This document shows, piece after piece, positions 46,930-57,600 of a DNA stretch of 64,000 nucleotides. The translations under genes were made by a program, and so were the position numbers. The stretch is taken from assembly GCF_019393635.1 (NCBI RefSeq), contig NC_057861.1:542014211-542078210 (forward strand), written 5' to 3'. This DNA comes from Dromiciops gliroides. Its lineage: Eukaryota > Chordata > Mammalia > Microbiotheria > Microbiotheriidae. The notes under the pieces are model-generated. The model was not told the origin of the DNA and did not search any database. It saw nothing but the letters and a program-made list of their open reading frames with translations. Every line of letters starts with the position of its first letter. The first letter of the stretch is position 1.

Positions 46930-47595
46930 AAGAAGCAAATATTTAATTTCATGGCTATAGTCACCTTCTGCAGTGATCTTTGACCTCAAGAATATAAAAT
47001 CTGACACTGCTTCTATTTCTTCTCCCTCCATTTGCCAAGAAGTGATAGGACCAATTGCCAAGATCTTAAGGTTTTGTTTTGGTTTTTAATGTTAAGTTTT
47101 AAGCTAGGTTTTACAATCTCCTCTTTCACCCTCATCAAGAGCCTTCTTTGTTTCCTCTTCACTTTCTGCCATCAGAGTGGTGTATCATCTGCACATCTGA
47201 GATTGTTGATATTTCTCCTGGCAACCTTAATTCAAGCTTTTGATTCATCCAGCCTGGCATTTCGCATGATGTACTCTGCATATAAGTTAAATAAGATAAC
47301 AATAAACAGCCTTGTCATACTCCTTTTCCAATCTTAAACCAATCAGTTGGTTTTAACTGTTGCTTCTTAGCTTACATGCAAGTTCCTGAGGAGACAAGTA
47401 AAATGGTCTGGTACTCCCATCTCTTTGAGAACTTGCCACATTTTGTTGTGATCTATACAGTCAAAGACTTTGTTTTCCCTGTAATTTGTCAAATGTTGGC
47501 AATTTCATCTCTAGTTCCTCTGCCTCTTCAAAAACCAGCCTGCTCTTCTGGTACTTCTCAGTTCACATGTTGCTGAAGCCTTGCTTGCAGAATCT

Positions 47596-47762
47596 TTTTT
47601 TTAATCATAAAATTATTTTCCAGTTACATGTAAAAATAGTTTTCGGCATTTGTTTTTTATAACATTTTGAGTTCCAAGTTTTTCTCCTTCCTTCCCCCTT
47701 CTCCAACCCAGAAAATAATCTGATATAGGTTATACCCATTCAATCACATTAAACATATTTCT
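47596..47762 (-). mobile_element. Short 5'-truncated L1-like tail inside the RTE element
   Basis: The minus-strand tail block (ttccagttacatgtaaaaat, then ttttgagttccaagttttt on the + strand) is bordered by gcttgcagaat at about 47583 and 47763. Only about 165 bp was inserted. Confidence 0.6.
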
Positions 47763-47773
47763 GCTTGCAGAAT

Positions 47774-47927
47774 TTTTTTTTTTTTTGGATGAGGCAATTG
47801 GGGTTAAGTGACTTACCCAGGGTCACACAACTAGTAAGTGTCAATTATCTGAGGCTGGATTTGAACTCAGGTACTCCTGAATCCAGGGCTGGTGCTCTAT
47901 CCACTGTGCCACCTAGCTGCCCATCTT
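47774..47927 (-). mobile_element. tRNA-headed SINE inside RTE element
   Basis: Reverse copy with cttgcagaat on each side. The left copy is also the right border of an L1 tail. Confidence 0.9.
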
Positions 47928-49482
47928 CTTGCAGAATCTTAAGCATAACTTTGCTGGCATGTGAAATGAGCACAACAGTTATTTGAACATTCTCGGGCGT
48001 TGCCATTTTTTAGGATTGAGACATAAACTGATCTTTTCCAATCCAGTGGCCACTATTGAGTTTTCCAAATTTGCTGGTATATTGAGTGCAGCACTTGAAC
48101 AGCATCATCGTTCAGGATTTTAACAGCTGGAATTCTATCCCCTCCACTAGCCTTATATGCTTCCTAAGACTTGCTTCTCCAGGATGTCTGGCTCTAGGTA
48201 TGTAAGCACAACATCTTGGTTATCAGAGATGTTCAGATCTTTCTTGTATAGTTCTTTTATATATTCTTGCCACCTCTTTTTACTTTCTTCTGTTTCTGTT
48301 AAATCCCTACCATTTTTGTCTTTTATTATGCCCATTTTTGCATGAAACTTTCCCTTGACATCTCTAACTTTCTTAAAGAGATATGTTGTCTTTTCCATTC
48401 TTTTGTTCTATTTCTTTGCATTGCTCATTTAAGAAAACTTCTCTTTCTTGTTGTGCTCTGGAATTCAGAGCTGTAACCCCTGGTCTAAAGACTTGCTGCT
48501 AAATAAGACCAGAATCTCTAGGTTTTTCATGCCATCTTTTCCACACTGAAAGTTTATGCAGATCAGAAAGGCTAATCCTGGGAAAGAAAAAGTCCTAGGT
48601 GATATGAAGGGCTGAAGAATTTCCAGGAAGTCATGTCCTTCCAACACAGTCTCAGGAATTGGCTGCATCCCTCCCTTTCTGTCTTTCTGCCACAATAGAC
48701 CATGACAAACAAAACTCCCAGGCCTAAGGAAGCATTTCTTCTCTCTTGGGCCATCCTTCTTATCCAATATAAAGTGCTATATGTAAACCCAAGGGTCCAA
48801 ACCTCACAAAAATGTGAAGAGTTGCAGAGAGCAAAAGCTGAGAAAGGTCCCTGGGATTAAGGAGCAGGTGTCCCCAAAATGGCACAAAGAGAAACTGAAA
48901 ACTAGGAATGTATGTTTACATGGTCTATTATTCTCTGGAACCAAGATTGTTCATCTGACTTCAAATGCCTTTTAGGGATACTTTCACTTATCTTTGTGAT
49001 CATTCTTTCTATTCTCTTGGTTTTGCATTATTCACCCTATACTGTTTCATATCAATATTAATTTTTCTCTAATTTCTTCAATCATTTCCTTAAAGTTCCA
49101 TTAGATTCCTACACAACCCCCTTATTTTATAGATAAGGAAATTTTGGTCCTGAGAAGCAAAGCAGTTTTCCCAAGGCCAATTAGCTAGTAATTAGCAAAG
49201 CTGGGTTTCAAATCCAAGTTCTTTTTGGAATGAAGACTTGAAAATGTACCCAGTATCTGCTGTGGAATTAACACAATCTTCTCTGCCCTGTTGATATCTT
49301 TTCAAAATAGGAAATTTAGTTCTATTTTCGACCTTCCGAACTCCTTATCAAGCTATTCCTAAGGCTTAGTCATGCCAACTGCTGCTGCAAGTTGTCCTAT
49401 TGAGCTCTGTAACCTCTTGAAAAGCTGTCATTGTTTCTGTTACCTTAATTTGTACTTTGATAAGGATCTTTTTTAGCCCCAG

Positions 49483-49485
<3 letters not shown>

Positions 49486-49522
<37 letters not shown>

Positions 49523-49534
49523 TGTGTGTGTGTA
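49486..49534. repeat. (GT)n microsatellite
   Basis: About 48 bp of GT with a single T interruption. Confidence 0.96.
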
Positions 49535-49681
49535 TATAAAATGTGTGTATGTAATTGCCAAATCTTTTCTTTACCAGAACAGTAAAGCATTTATGAATAG
49601 ATCTATTGTCCCCAAATTCTACAGTTCACATAGCATTAAATCTTCATCAGAAGCTACAGAAGGAAAGTAACCTTATCAGTC

Positions 49682-49836
49682 TATTTTTTTGTCTTTTTTT
49701 GAGGCATTTAGGGTTAAGTGACTTGCCCAGGGTCACACAGCTAGTAAGAGTCAAGTGCCCTGAGGCCAGATTTGAGCTCAGGTCCTCCTCAATCCAGGGC
49801 CAGTGCTCTATCCACTGTGCCACCTAGCTGCCCCCT
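49682..49836 (-). mobile_element. tRNA-headed SINE
   Basis: The flanks repeat ttRtcagtctatt. Reverse copy. Confidence 0.9.
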
Positions 49837-50474
49837 TGTCAGTCTATTATAGAAACAAAATTGTACTGTACTTACTGGGGGAAAAAATCAAGTTATTTAA
49901 CTGATTTGAGTGGCCATAGGAATTTTCAGTCAGGAGGACTTGGGCTCAGATTCTACCTCTGACACTTATTAGCTATGCAACCATGGACAAGTCACTTCAG
50001 TAAACTAAAGTAAGAGAAATTATTCATAAAATAGGATTAGTGCTTCTGCTACTTACTTGGAAAGTTTGTTGTGAGGCTCAGATAAAATATTGTATGTAAA
50101 TCACTTTGCAAACTCTAAAGTTCAGTGTCAATTATGACCTTGATTTAAAAATGCAAATAGATCTTGCTATCAATGTTGGTGCCTCAGTGGAGAGGGTTAT
50201 ATTTTAAAACATATACCACTTCTATACTTTATATATTTGCATTTAAGCAAAACTTAATAAAAATGCTCACATTTTTCTCTTAATATTGTTATGCTTGAAT
50301 GAGACATACGTTTTTAGGCATTGCAAATGTGTGGGTTTATTTCACTTAACTATACTTATTTGTTAGAAGGATCATGTTTTTTCCCTTTGCATTGGAGTAA
50401 GGGATACTAGTGATAGTGGCCAAAAAAGAAAGAAATGGGTGTCACTGAAGCACCTTTAAAAATGCATAAAACAG

Positions 50475-50614
50475 GGGGCAGCTAGGTGGCGCAGTGGATA
50501 AAGCACCGGCCCTGAATTCAGGAGGACCTGAGTTCAAATCCTGACCTCAAACACTTGACACTTACTAGCTGTGTGACCCTGGTCAAGTCACTTAACCCTC
50601 ATTGCCTCACCCAA
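50475..50614 (+). mobile_element. tRNA-headed SINE
   Basis: The flanks repeat aaaatgcataRaacag. It lies 250 bp upstream of BAIAP2L1 exon 13. Confidence 0.92.
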
Positions 50615-50862
50615 AAAAATGCATAGAACAGAACGAAGTTCAGAAGGAAACAGACAAGTAGGATAGCTCTGAAATGAATGTGCTAAATTATATTTAATTA
50701 TTTGTGGTTTCTGAAAACAAGCTATATATGCTAGTCATGGTTCTACATGTAATCCATTTTCGGTTCTACTTTGTATAGGAGAATGTTCTTTTTGTGTATT
50801 AAATTCAGAATAAATTTGTCAACTGCTGTGATATTAATAATTTTCATCTTCTTTCTTTGCAG

Positions 50863-50903
50863 AAGCCAGATACAAATGGAATAGCAAAGCCTCCTTTTCT
50901 AAG
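50863..50903 (+). CDS. BAIAP2L1: BAIAP2L1 exon 13, 41-bp exon (about residues 475-487)
   Basis: Acceptor CTTTGCAG precedes KPDTNGIAKPPFL plus two bases of a Ser codon; the donor is GTATTT. The join to the next exon restores PPFLSGENPF. The exon is easy to miss because it is short and isolated between long introns. Read-through past the donor stays open to 51093 and would give an unrelated tail; I think this is not used. Confidence 0.93.
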
Positions 50904-51224
50904 GTATTTAATTTTATCTCAGCACTCCAGTCTGCTGCCTTTTCCCACTCTGCCCAAAGATGCTTTTATTCAATGGTCACAAAATGATACCCATAACCCT
51001 GGACATCTGCCTTACAAATATCAGTCACAAGGGGACATACATAAGAGTATGGATGGCTCAGCCCCTAGCTATCCTTGCTATTGGAAAAACTAAAGCACAT
51101 ACCATACCAATGAATCTCTGGCTTTATCCCACTATTCCCCTTTATGTGTTGCATCCCCCAGTAGAAAACTCCTTCAACACAATAGTTGTCTTGCTTTTGT
51201 ATTTAACATGGTAAAGCCCTACAA

Positions 51225-51450
51225 ATGTTTTCTAATTGATCTAGTGTCAAAGGAAGATGGCTTTTATCATCTCCAGTCATCTTGACTTTTGCCCTGCTAC
51301 TGGTCTATGATGGCTCTGGAAGAGAAAGTGAGGCTGGTGACTTTGTGCAACTCTGCCTCACTTAAGTCCAATTCAAGTCAAGACATCACCTTATGATGTC
51401 ACTGGTCCTCTTTGAAAATGAAGGACAAATAACATCAACAATATTTTCTA
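51225..51450 (+). mobile_element. SINE-like tail ending in atgaaggacaaataacatca
   Basis: Order: gatggctctggaagagaaag, tttgtgcaactctgcctcac, tgatgtcactggtcctcttt, then an AC-rich end. I recall this tail as a recurrent marsupial repeat, but only one copy is present here. The family is not certain. Confidence 0.4.
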
Positions 51451-51602
51451 TAGAGTATAATTTAGTATGAGGAGTTCCATCTTAGAACATCTTCAAAGCA
51501 GGGTTACTAAAAGGATTGTTATAGGGAAATTCCACCTATAAGGTATGAACCCAAGGACAGTCCTAGTGTATTGCTGTTAATCAAGAAGGGACTCTGCATT
51601 TT

Positions 51603-51762
51603 TCTTTTTTTTTTTTGGCGGGCCAATGAGGGTTAAGTGACTTGCCCAGGGTCACACAGCTAGTAAGTGTCAAGTGTCCGAGGCCAGGTTTGAACTCCGG
51701 TGCTCCTGAATCCAGGGCCGGCGCTTTATCCACTGTTCTACCTGGCTGCCACCCCCTCCCCT
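51603..51762 (-). mobile_element. tRNA-headed SINE, left member of an inverted pair
   Basis: Reverse copy. Its left flank ggactctgcatttt (51589-51602) reappears only as the reverse complement at 51775-51788. Confidence 0.92.
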
Positions 51763-51788
51763 CACTATATTCTTAAAATGCAGAGTCC

Positions 51789-51935
51789 TGGGGCAGCTAG
51801 GTGGCACAGTGGATAAAGCACCGGCCCTGGATTCAGGAGCACCTGAGTTCAAATCTGGCCTCGGACACTTGACACTTACTAGCTGTGTGACCCTGGGCAA
51901 GTCACTTAACCCCTCATTGGCCCACCTCCAAAAAA
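51789..51935 (+). mobile_element. tRNA-headed SINE, right member of an inverted pair
   Basis: Forward copy. Its right flank aagaatatagtg (51936-51947) reappears only as the reverse complement at 51763-51774. Confidence 0.92.
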
Positions 51936-52069
51936 AAGAATATAGTGGAAAGAGGCCTGGATTTAGAGTAAGGGAAAACCTAAGTTTTAATCGCACCTCA
52001 GACACTTCTCATGTCTAACTGCAATGAAGTCATTTTAACTTTATTGAGTCTATTTTATTATCAAAATAT

Positions 52070-52122
52070 CCATATATATATATATTCTATACTTATATAC
52101 ATATATATACACACACACACAA

Positions 52123-52157
<35 letters not shown>

Positions 52158-52172
52158 CACACATATATATAT
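52070..52172. repeat. (TA)n(CA)n compound microsatellite
   Basis: Alternating TA and CA runs. attctatacttata occurs on the left and attctatactta on the right. Confidence 0.93.
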
Positions 52173-52207
52173 TCTATACTTAGAAGGGACCTCAGAAAGA
52201 GGTCTTC

Positions 52208-52374
52208 TAGTCCAACTCTCACTTTTTTCTTTTTTAAGTGAGGCAATTGGGGTTAAGTGACTTGCCCAGGGTCACACAGCTAGTAAGTGTTAAGTGTCTG
52301 AGGCTGGATTTGAACTCGGGTCCTCCTGACTCCAGGGCCGGTGCTCTATCCACTGCGCCACCTAGCTGCCCCCC
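52208..52374 (-). mobile_element. tRNA-headed SINE
   Basis: The flanks repeat ccaactctcactttt. Complete reverse copy. Confidence 0.92.
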
Positions 52375-52688
52375 AACTCTCACTTTTTACAGATTTTTAA
52401 AAAAACTAAGAACTAGAGGAATTAAGAAACTGGCACCGCTCTACCCAACCAGCAGAGCCAGGATTTGAAGCAGGCTCCTCAGATTCCAAATCATGCTGCT
52501 CTGTTTGCCCCAAGGCAGCATGACATAATGGATAACAGGATTGGCTTTGGAATCATGAAGACTCATATTCAAGTCTTGTCTCTGACATCTACTGATTGAC
52601 AAGGGACCAGTGACTTAACCTCCTTACCTCCAAGCAATTCTCTCAGTTAATTTACAGTAGAAATTCTCACTATAGGGTCTACAAACTT

Positions 52689-52724
52689 TTTTTTTTTTTG
52701 GTGAGGCAATTGGGGTTAAGTGAC
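52689..52724 (-). mobile_element. Severely 5'-truncated SINE (about 26 nt plus tail)
   Basis: Only ggtgaggcaattggggttaa and gtga with an oligo-T run survive, bracketed by ctacaaactttt on both sides. Confidence 0.8.
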
Positions 52725-53738
52725 TACAAACTTTTAAAGATATTTTGCTAAATGGGTTTCAGAAGAATCCTATGTATTTTAGTTTAAGCACTTAAAAAAC
52801 TGCAAGAGAGGAGTCCATGGGCTTCACCAGTATTGGTGCTTGGAGTTTCCACACATACAATTCTATAGAATGATTAAATCACAGATCTGGATTATAAGTA
52901 TTTTCTAAGTTTCCCATAGATAATGGACTCAAGGTACAGAACAATATGTATATCTTTTGGACATGGCCAATGCAGGAATTTTTGCTTCACGCTACATTTG
53001 TTACAAAGGGTTTTGGGTTTTTTTTCTTCAATAGGCAAGGGGAGGAGATAGGAGAAAAATACTTTTTGTTCATTAAAAAATTAAATTTAATTAAGTTCCA
53101 TTAAATAAAATTATACTAGGTGCTTTGCAAATCCTACTAAAGTGCTATATCAAATAATGGCTATTATTCTTCTCATCATGGCCTGCCGAATGTATATAGT
53201 TTCATCAGATTGCTGGTAAAAGAGTACGTGAGAAAATTCTGATGTACAAAACAAAATCTGATGGCGAGCTAAGATCAAATGGCTGTTTCTTGTTTATTCC
53301 TTGTACTAAAAATTAGACAGACATTGATACCCATCCCTCTATTTCCTGCTCATGAGAACTCTCCTGGTCTTGCTGTGCCACGATTTGCCCCTTAATGAAT
53401 CTATTCCAAGTTTGCTCCAAGATGACATCTTCATGTAAAACCCAAGGGAAAAGAGCAAGATATATTTTTATTTCGGTTGCATGAAAATAATTTAGTCTTA
53501 ACATCAATGTATACTGTGTTTTTTTGGGGGGAGGTTAAAATTAAGTGTATTGTTAGGTAAAACAGGGTCATTGTTTCAGTTTTCATTACTATACATGTAG
53601 AATTTACATTAAGTGCAAGGGAGTTGGAAATGTTATTTCTTAAAATTGAAGATATTAGTTCAAATTTGGCAGAGCTAGTGGTCAAATATCTCTATAGCTT
53701 TTCTTTCAGTAACTGTTTTTTCCCCCCTTGGTCCACAG

Positions 53739-53814
53739 TGGAGAAAATCCTTTTGCTACTGTGAAACTCCGACCAACAGTGACAAATGACAGGTCAGCAC
53801 CAATAATTCGATGA
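53739..53814 (+). CDS. BAIAP2L1: BAIAP2L1 exon 14, C terminus with WH2-like motif and stop
   Basis: Acceptor TCCACAG is followed by [20 protein letters not shown] and PIIR, then TGA at 53812-53814. The [12 protein letters not shown] stretch is the WH2-like actin-binding end expected for this paralogue. The exon continues into the 3' UTR. Confidence 0.96.
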
Positions 53815-54640
53815 ATGAGTCAAGAAAGCAACTCCCATCATTATTCCCCATGTAAACTACATGTTCAACATTATGATTATCTTGTTTAACATCTGCTCTC
53901 CGCTCTCATTGCATAGGAATGGAATGTAACAAAAGTTTTTCCAGTTTTCAATGAATCTGTTAAATTAAGGAAAATCATAATTGTTCATAAGATCTGAGAG
54001 TGAGCTCACTTCTGTCTTTAAGTGAACATAATATATTGTAATAACCACCGCAATTAATAACTTAAATGTTTTCTTGCTCATCTGTTTAGCAAACCAATAG
54101 ACTGTTCCATTGATTCTCTTTGGGGGTTGTAGCATTCTATTTTTTAAATGCCTAACTTTATAGAAATAAGCAATTATCTGCTTTCGTGCTTTCTGCATTC
54201 AGGTACAAAAATGATTCTTTTGCTTTAAGGTTAAACATGCACTATTCTATATGAGCAGTAGCACTGTAATATTTCACGGATTTGCATGATGCACAGATAT
54301 GTTATTTGTGCTGACTTAGATGATTATGGTACCATTTCAAATTGTAAAGTTTCTTAGGTTTTTTTATTTAAATTTTTATTTTTAAAAATCAAATCAAACC
54401 CCAAATGCAGAACCGTAAAGGAGAATCCCTTCCCTAACAGTCAAATGAAATCTTGGGAGAAATCATCCTCATCACACACAGAATTGTTAGAACCTTTCTT
54501 CCTAAGAAATGACTTGTAAGAAATATGAAATGTTGGGTTGTACTCCAAATTCATAAATAAAATTTCAAAATATAACATAGGCTGCATGTTGGGATTCTTG
54601 TACTATACCATGTCAAATAAACCTATGATTATACACAAAA
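53815..54640 (+). other. BAIAP2L1: BAIAP2L1 3' UTR (extent estimated)
   Basis: AT-rich unique sequence runs from the TGA to the two AATAAA hexamers at 54556 and 54616. No SINE interrupts it, although copies are dense on both sides, which fits a transcribed exon under some constraint. The true end could lie further downstream. Confidence 0.6.
54556..54621 (+). terminator. BAIAP2L1: Candidate BAIAP2L1 poly(A) signals
   Basis: AATAAA occurs at 54556-54561 and again at 54616-54621, about 740 and 800 bp after the stop. T- and GT-containing sequence follows the second one. Which is used cannot be told from sequence alone. Confidence 0.5.
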
Positions 54641-54804
54641 CTGTTATAGTTTGAGACTTCTAAATATAGGCAGTTATTAATGACCTGTCTTCGATTCTAT
54701 TGGGTCTTCCCCCATGAATTTACAATGTCCGAGTGCGGGTTTCTCCATCTTTAAAAGGAAGTCATGTGCTTGCCTCAAATAGCATTTAGTAAGAATAGAT
54801 GAAG

Positions 54805-54951
54805 AGGCAGCTAGGTGGCGCAGTGGATAGAGCACCGGCCCTGGAATCAGGAGTACCTGGGTTCAAATCCGGCCTCAGACACTTAACACTTACTAGCTGT
54901 GTGACCCTGGGCAAGTCACTTAACCCCAATTGCCTCACTTAAAAAAAAAAA
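54805..54951 (+). mobile_element. tRNA-headed SINE
   Basis: The flanks repeat agaatagatga. It lies just beyond the BAIAP2L1 3' UTR. Confidence 0.92.
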
Positions 54952-56865
54952 GAATAGATGACTGTTTTGCTCAACCTTCAACAATGAGATTATCTTGTGT
55001 TGGATATTATCTGTGTTTGTTTCATCTGAGAGAACAATTAGAACCTCCAGAATTCTCTACCTTTAGCAAGCTAATCAAATGCCACTTCAGTTAAGTTTCA
55101 TCTGAAACACAACAGGATAAATGGATGTCAAACGTGAGACCCACAAGCAAACCATATTAAAGTTTAAGTGGGAAATGTTTAACAAAGTAAATAAAAATAC
55201 AATAAAACAGTCAGTCAGTATGTCTGTGTGGCCCCATAGGGATCCTAGGTACAGGTAAATGGCTCCATTTCTATTTGGGTTTGATAACACTGGTGTAGAC
55301 AGCCAAAGTTCATTTCTTTCTGCCTTAGTTTCTGAAAGCCAACTAAGTCTCTGGAGGCTACTTTGGAATATCACACTCCCTTATAAGTGAGTGTGTGGGA
55401 GGGAGAGAACAATACCACAGCATCAGGAATAAAATTATTTAAACCTAGCCTACTGCCTGCATGTATTGCTACTCACATTTAAGCCAAGTTGTGTCCCTAT
55501 TTATATTTTTTTTCTGGATTGCATATACACAAATTTAGAAGGCACTAATGTAACCTTCCTCTTCTTAAGCTCAATTATTAGAGGTCAAATGCAAAGTTAC
55601 ATGTAAAAAAATTCCATCTGAAGATCAGCTATCCCAGTCTCTTCTCATATGAAAAGTCATCCTCTTCTCAACAGCATGTAAGAGCCTTTAGCTCTGGTGA
55701 CCTGGCTACTAATAGAGAAAAGCTTATATACATAAAGCTGATTCAGGACAGTTAAGCCCATAGCTTTTATCAAAGAATAGCTAGTCTTGGCTCTTCCCCC
55801 AGTACTGTTGTATTCAAATAGAAGAACTTCATGTTTGTCTGTTGCCTTAGGCCGTGGAATGGAAGCGTATGTTCTACCTTGAGCAGTTAGTTATCTTAAA
55901 TACAAGTTAACTGTCACATGACACCAGAAACACCAGGGGTAATTATTGAGGTTTCATGGCCACCAAGTCTCTGGAAAACATCCATTCTGTACCGGATAGA
56001 AGGAAATCAAAGTGCATTTAAGAAACCGATTTCCCTTTAAAAAGATGTAGAAGTTTAACAGCTCTTTACAGGTCAAGTGTGCACACGAAAGGAGAGGCTT
56101 AAGGAAGGGGGAGATAGGGTGGAATAACACCATTGGATCATTTTGTTACTTCCCTGTGCCTACAACCAATCTTAAAAGTATAGCACACTGAGGTAGTGAC
56201 TTGCAATTTTCCAGTCTACTACTGTCCTTGCTCTATAGTTTAGAGGGAATACCTATACCTGCCTGTCACCTTAACTACCTACCTACCTCACAAGGATGTT
56301 GTGAGGAATTTGTGAGTTTGGATTTTAAAAATCTGTAAAGTTACATTCTGAGTGAGGTTATATGCCACATAAATTTCAAGGTACTGCAGTAATAAAAAAA
56401 AATTCAAATCAAACAGTCACTTTTTGTTCAGCTGATTTTCTGAATTATTACTTTAATAAAACAATTCTGAGTGCATGTTATAAGCTGGGCTCCATCCCGA
56501 CTGCCATTTAACTTGCTCAGTGTTACACTAATAGAAACAACCTCTCTGAGCCTCAATTATCTCACCTACACAGTGAGATTGGACTGCATGATTTTTAAGG
56601 TTTATTCTTGTTCTATATCTATATATATAAAATGATATAGTCTGTAAAATAACTTGTCTAGCCAACCAATGTACAAGCATAATTCATGTGTTCCAGAAGA
56701 TAGATATTAACTATATGTGCACTTAAAATATAAACATTAATACTGCTGAACCAGTAGACTATTTCTAGATAAGTGGAATAACTTAATTTGTAACCAAAGT
56801 AGTGCTTCTCTTGTATTTTTACATATACTACATGTTTTAGAGATAAAGGAATTTACAGATCCATT

Positions 56866-57014
56866 TTTTTTTTAAGTGAGGCAATTGGGGTTAAGTGACT
56901 TGCCCAGGGTCACACAGCTAGTAAGTTTTTTTAAGTGTCTGAGGCCGGATTTGAACTCAGGTACTCCTGACTCCAAGGTCAGTACTCTATCCACTGCACT
57001 ATCTAGCTGCCCCA
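56866..57014 (-). mobile_element. tRNA-headed SINE
   Basis: The flanks repeat agatccatttttt. It lies just beyond the BRI3 poly(A) signal. Confidence 0.9.
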
Positions 57015-57104
57015 GATCCATTTTTAATAACAAAACATGTCCAACATTCGGGCTAGTCACCACGAATGGAGTGCTGCACCTGATTTCAAGGCAATGACTG
57101 AAGT

Positions 57105-57467
57105 CTGAGAGTTGAGGTGAGTGAACTTTATTTTTTAAAAATATTCAGAAGTGACAATGTGCAAACATCAAATTAAGCAGGACCAGTTAAAATAGTATGA
57201 ACCTCATTTATAAAAACAGCATTTCTCAATTTGCACAAAGTGAAAACTGCAAAAAAAGAAGCCCGCGTTTTAAATCAGAGTTGTCATTAACTTTGAAAAG
57301 CAAGTTTGTTTTTTTCCATATTCTGCAAACCACAAGCCCAAGAAACATTGGCTATCCCATCACACTTTACAAAACAGTTGATACTTGATCAAATAAAGCT
57401 ATTATACAAGACATTTACATTAGAAAAAGAAAAGTGGGGATAGGAAAGCTGGGTTGTGTTGTTCCAT
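57105..57467 (-). other. BRI3: BRI3 3' UTR (extent estimated)
   Basis: This is about 360 bp of non-repetitive sequence between the BRI3 stop and a minus-strand AATAAA at 57132-57127. A SINE lies immediately beyond it, at 56866-57014. Confidence 0.6.
57127..57132 (-). terminator. BRI3: BRI3 poly(A) signal
   Basis: TTTATT on the + strand is AATAAA on the minus strand, 336 bp past the BRI3 stop. It is the nearest canonical hexamer in a plausible position. Confidence 0.6.
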
Positions 57468-57600
57468 TTAGAGATAAACTACTCCACAGTTAGGGCATTT
57501 TTGCCTTCTCAAAGCAAAACAGCAGATAATCCCAATGGGAAACAAGAGAATGGCCAAGAGGATACCTAGGCAGGTAAAGGACTCTTCCAAAACACCAACT
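57468..57600 (-). CDS. BRI3: BRI3 last coding exon (brain protein I3)
   Basis: On the minus strand, acceptor CTCTACAG is followed by one base completing an Arg codon. The exon then reads [30 protein letters not shown] and [13 protein letters not shown], with TAA at 57470-57468. It encodes one hydrophobic membrane segment of about 22 residues followed by a CPNC zinc-knuckle-like pair. This matches the C-terminal third of BRI3 (about 125 aa), a small endolysosomal/perinuclear membrane protein. The gene faces BAIAP2L1 tail to tail, the same neighbour relation as in human 7q21-22. Upstream exons were not found before 64000, so the window ends inside the preceding intron. This BRI3 is distinct from ITM2C, which has also been called BRI3. 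Confidence 0.94.

Larger units (their letters stand above)
46560..48480 (-). mobile_element. RTE/BovB-like LINE, degraded and interrupted
   Basis: The minus strand reads in order: KTTYLFKKVRDVKGKFHAKM, KRWQEYIKELYKKDLNISDN and LEPDILE (48.40-48.16 kb); DDAVQVLHSIYQQIWKTQ and DWKRSVYV (48.1-48.0 kb); KAMANLDSRLKTRDITLLTK and VFPVAMYGCERWTI (46.77-46.65 kb). These are consecutive parts of RTE-type reverse transcriptase. An L1 tail and two SINEs are inserted. It is inactive. Confidence 0.75.
26489..50862 (+). other. BAIAP2L1: BAIAP2L1 24.4-kb intron, repeat rich
   Basis: This is a single intron between coding exons 12 and 13. Long stretches without recognised features are about 31.6-32.1, 33.5-34.7, 38.0-39.0, 41.2-42.0 and 48.5-49.4 kb. 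They contain AT-rich unique DNA or repeats too old for me to name. I found no coding exon inside it. Confidence 0.8.
54641..57104. other. Intergenic region between convergent BAIAP2L1 and BRI3
   Basis: It is mostly unique AT-rich DNA with two SINEs (54805-54951 and 56866-57014) and an old interspersed-repeat-like block at about 55080-55320. I see no gene or CpG island. Confidence 0.6.

Noticed and set aside
50857..51214. Overlapping + strand frames at 50857 and 50960 considered as an extra exon
   Set aside because: Only the first 41 bases fit the BAIAP2L1 reading frame and phase. The rest is intron after a GT donor.
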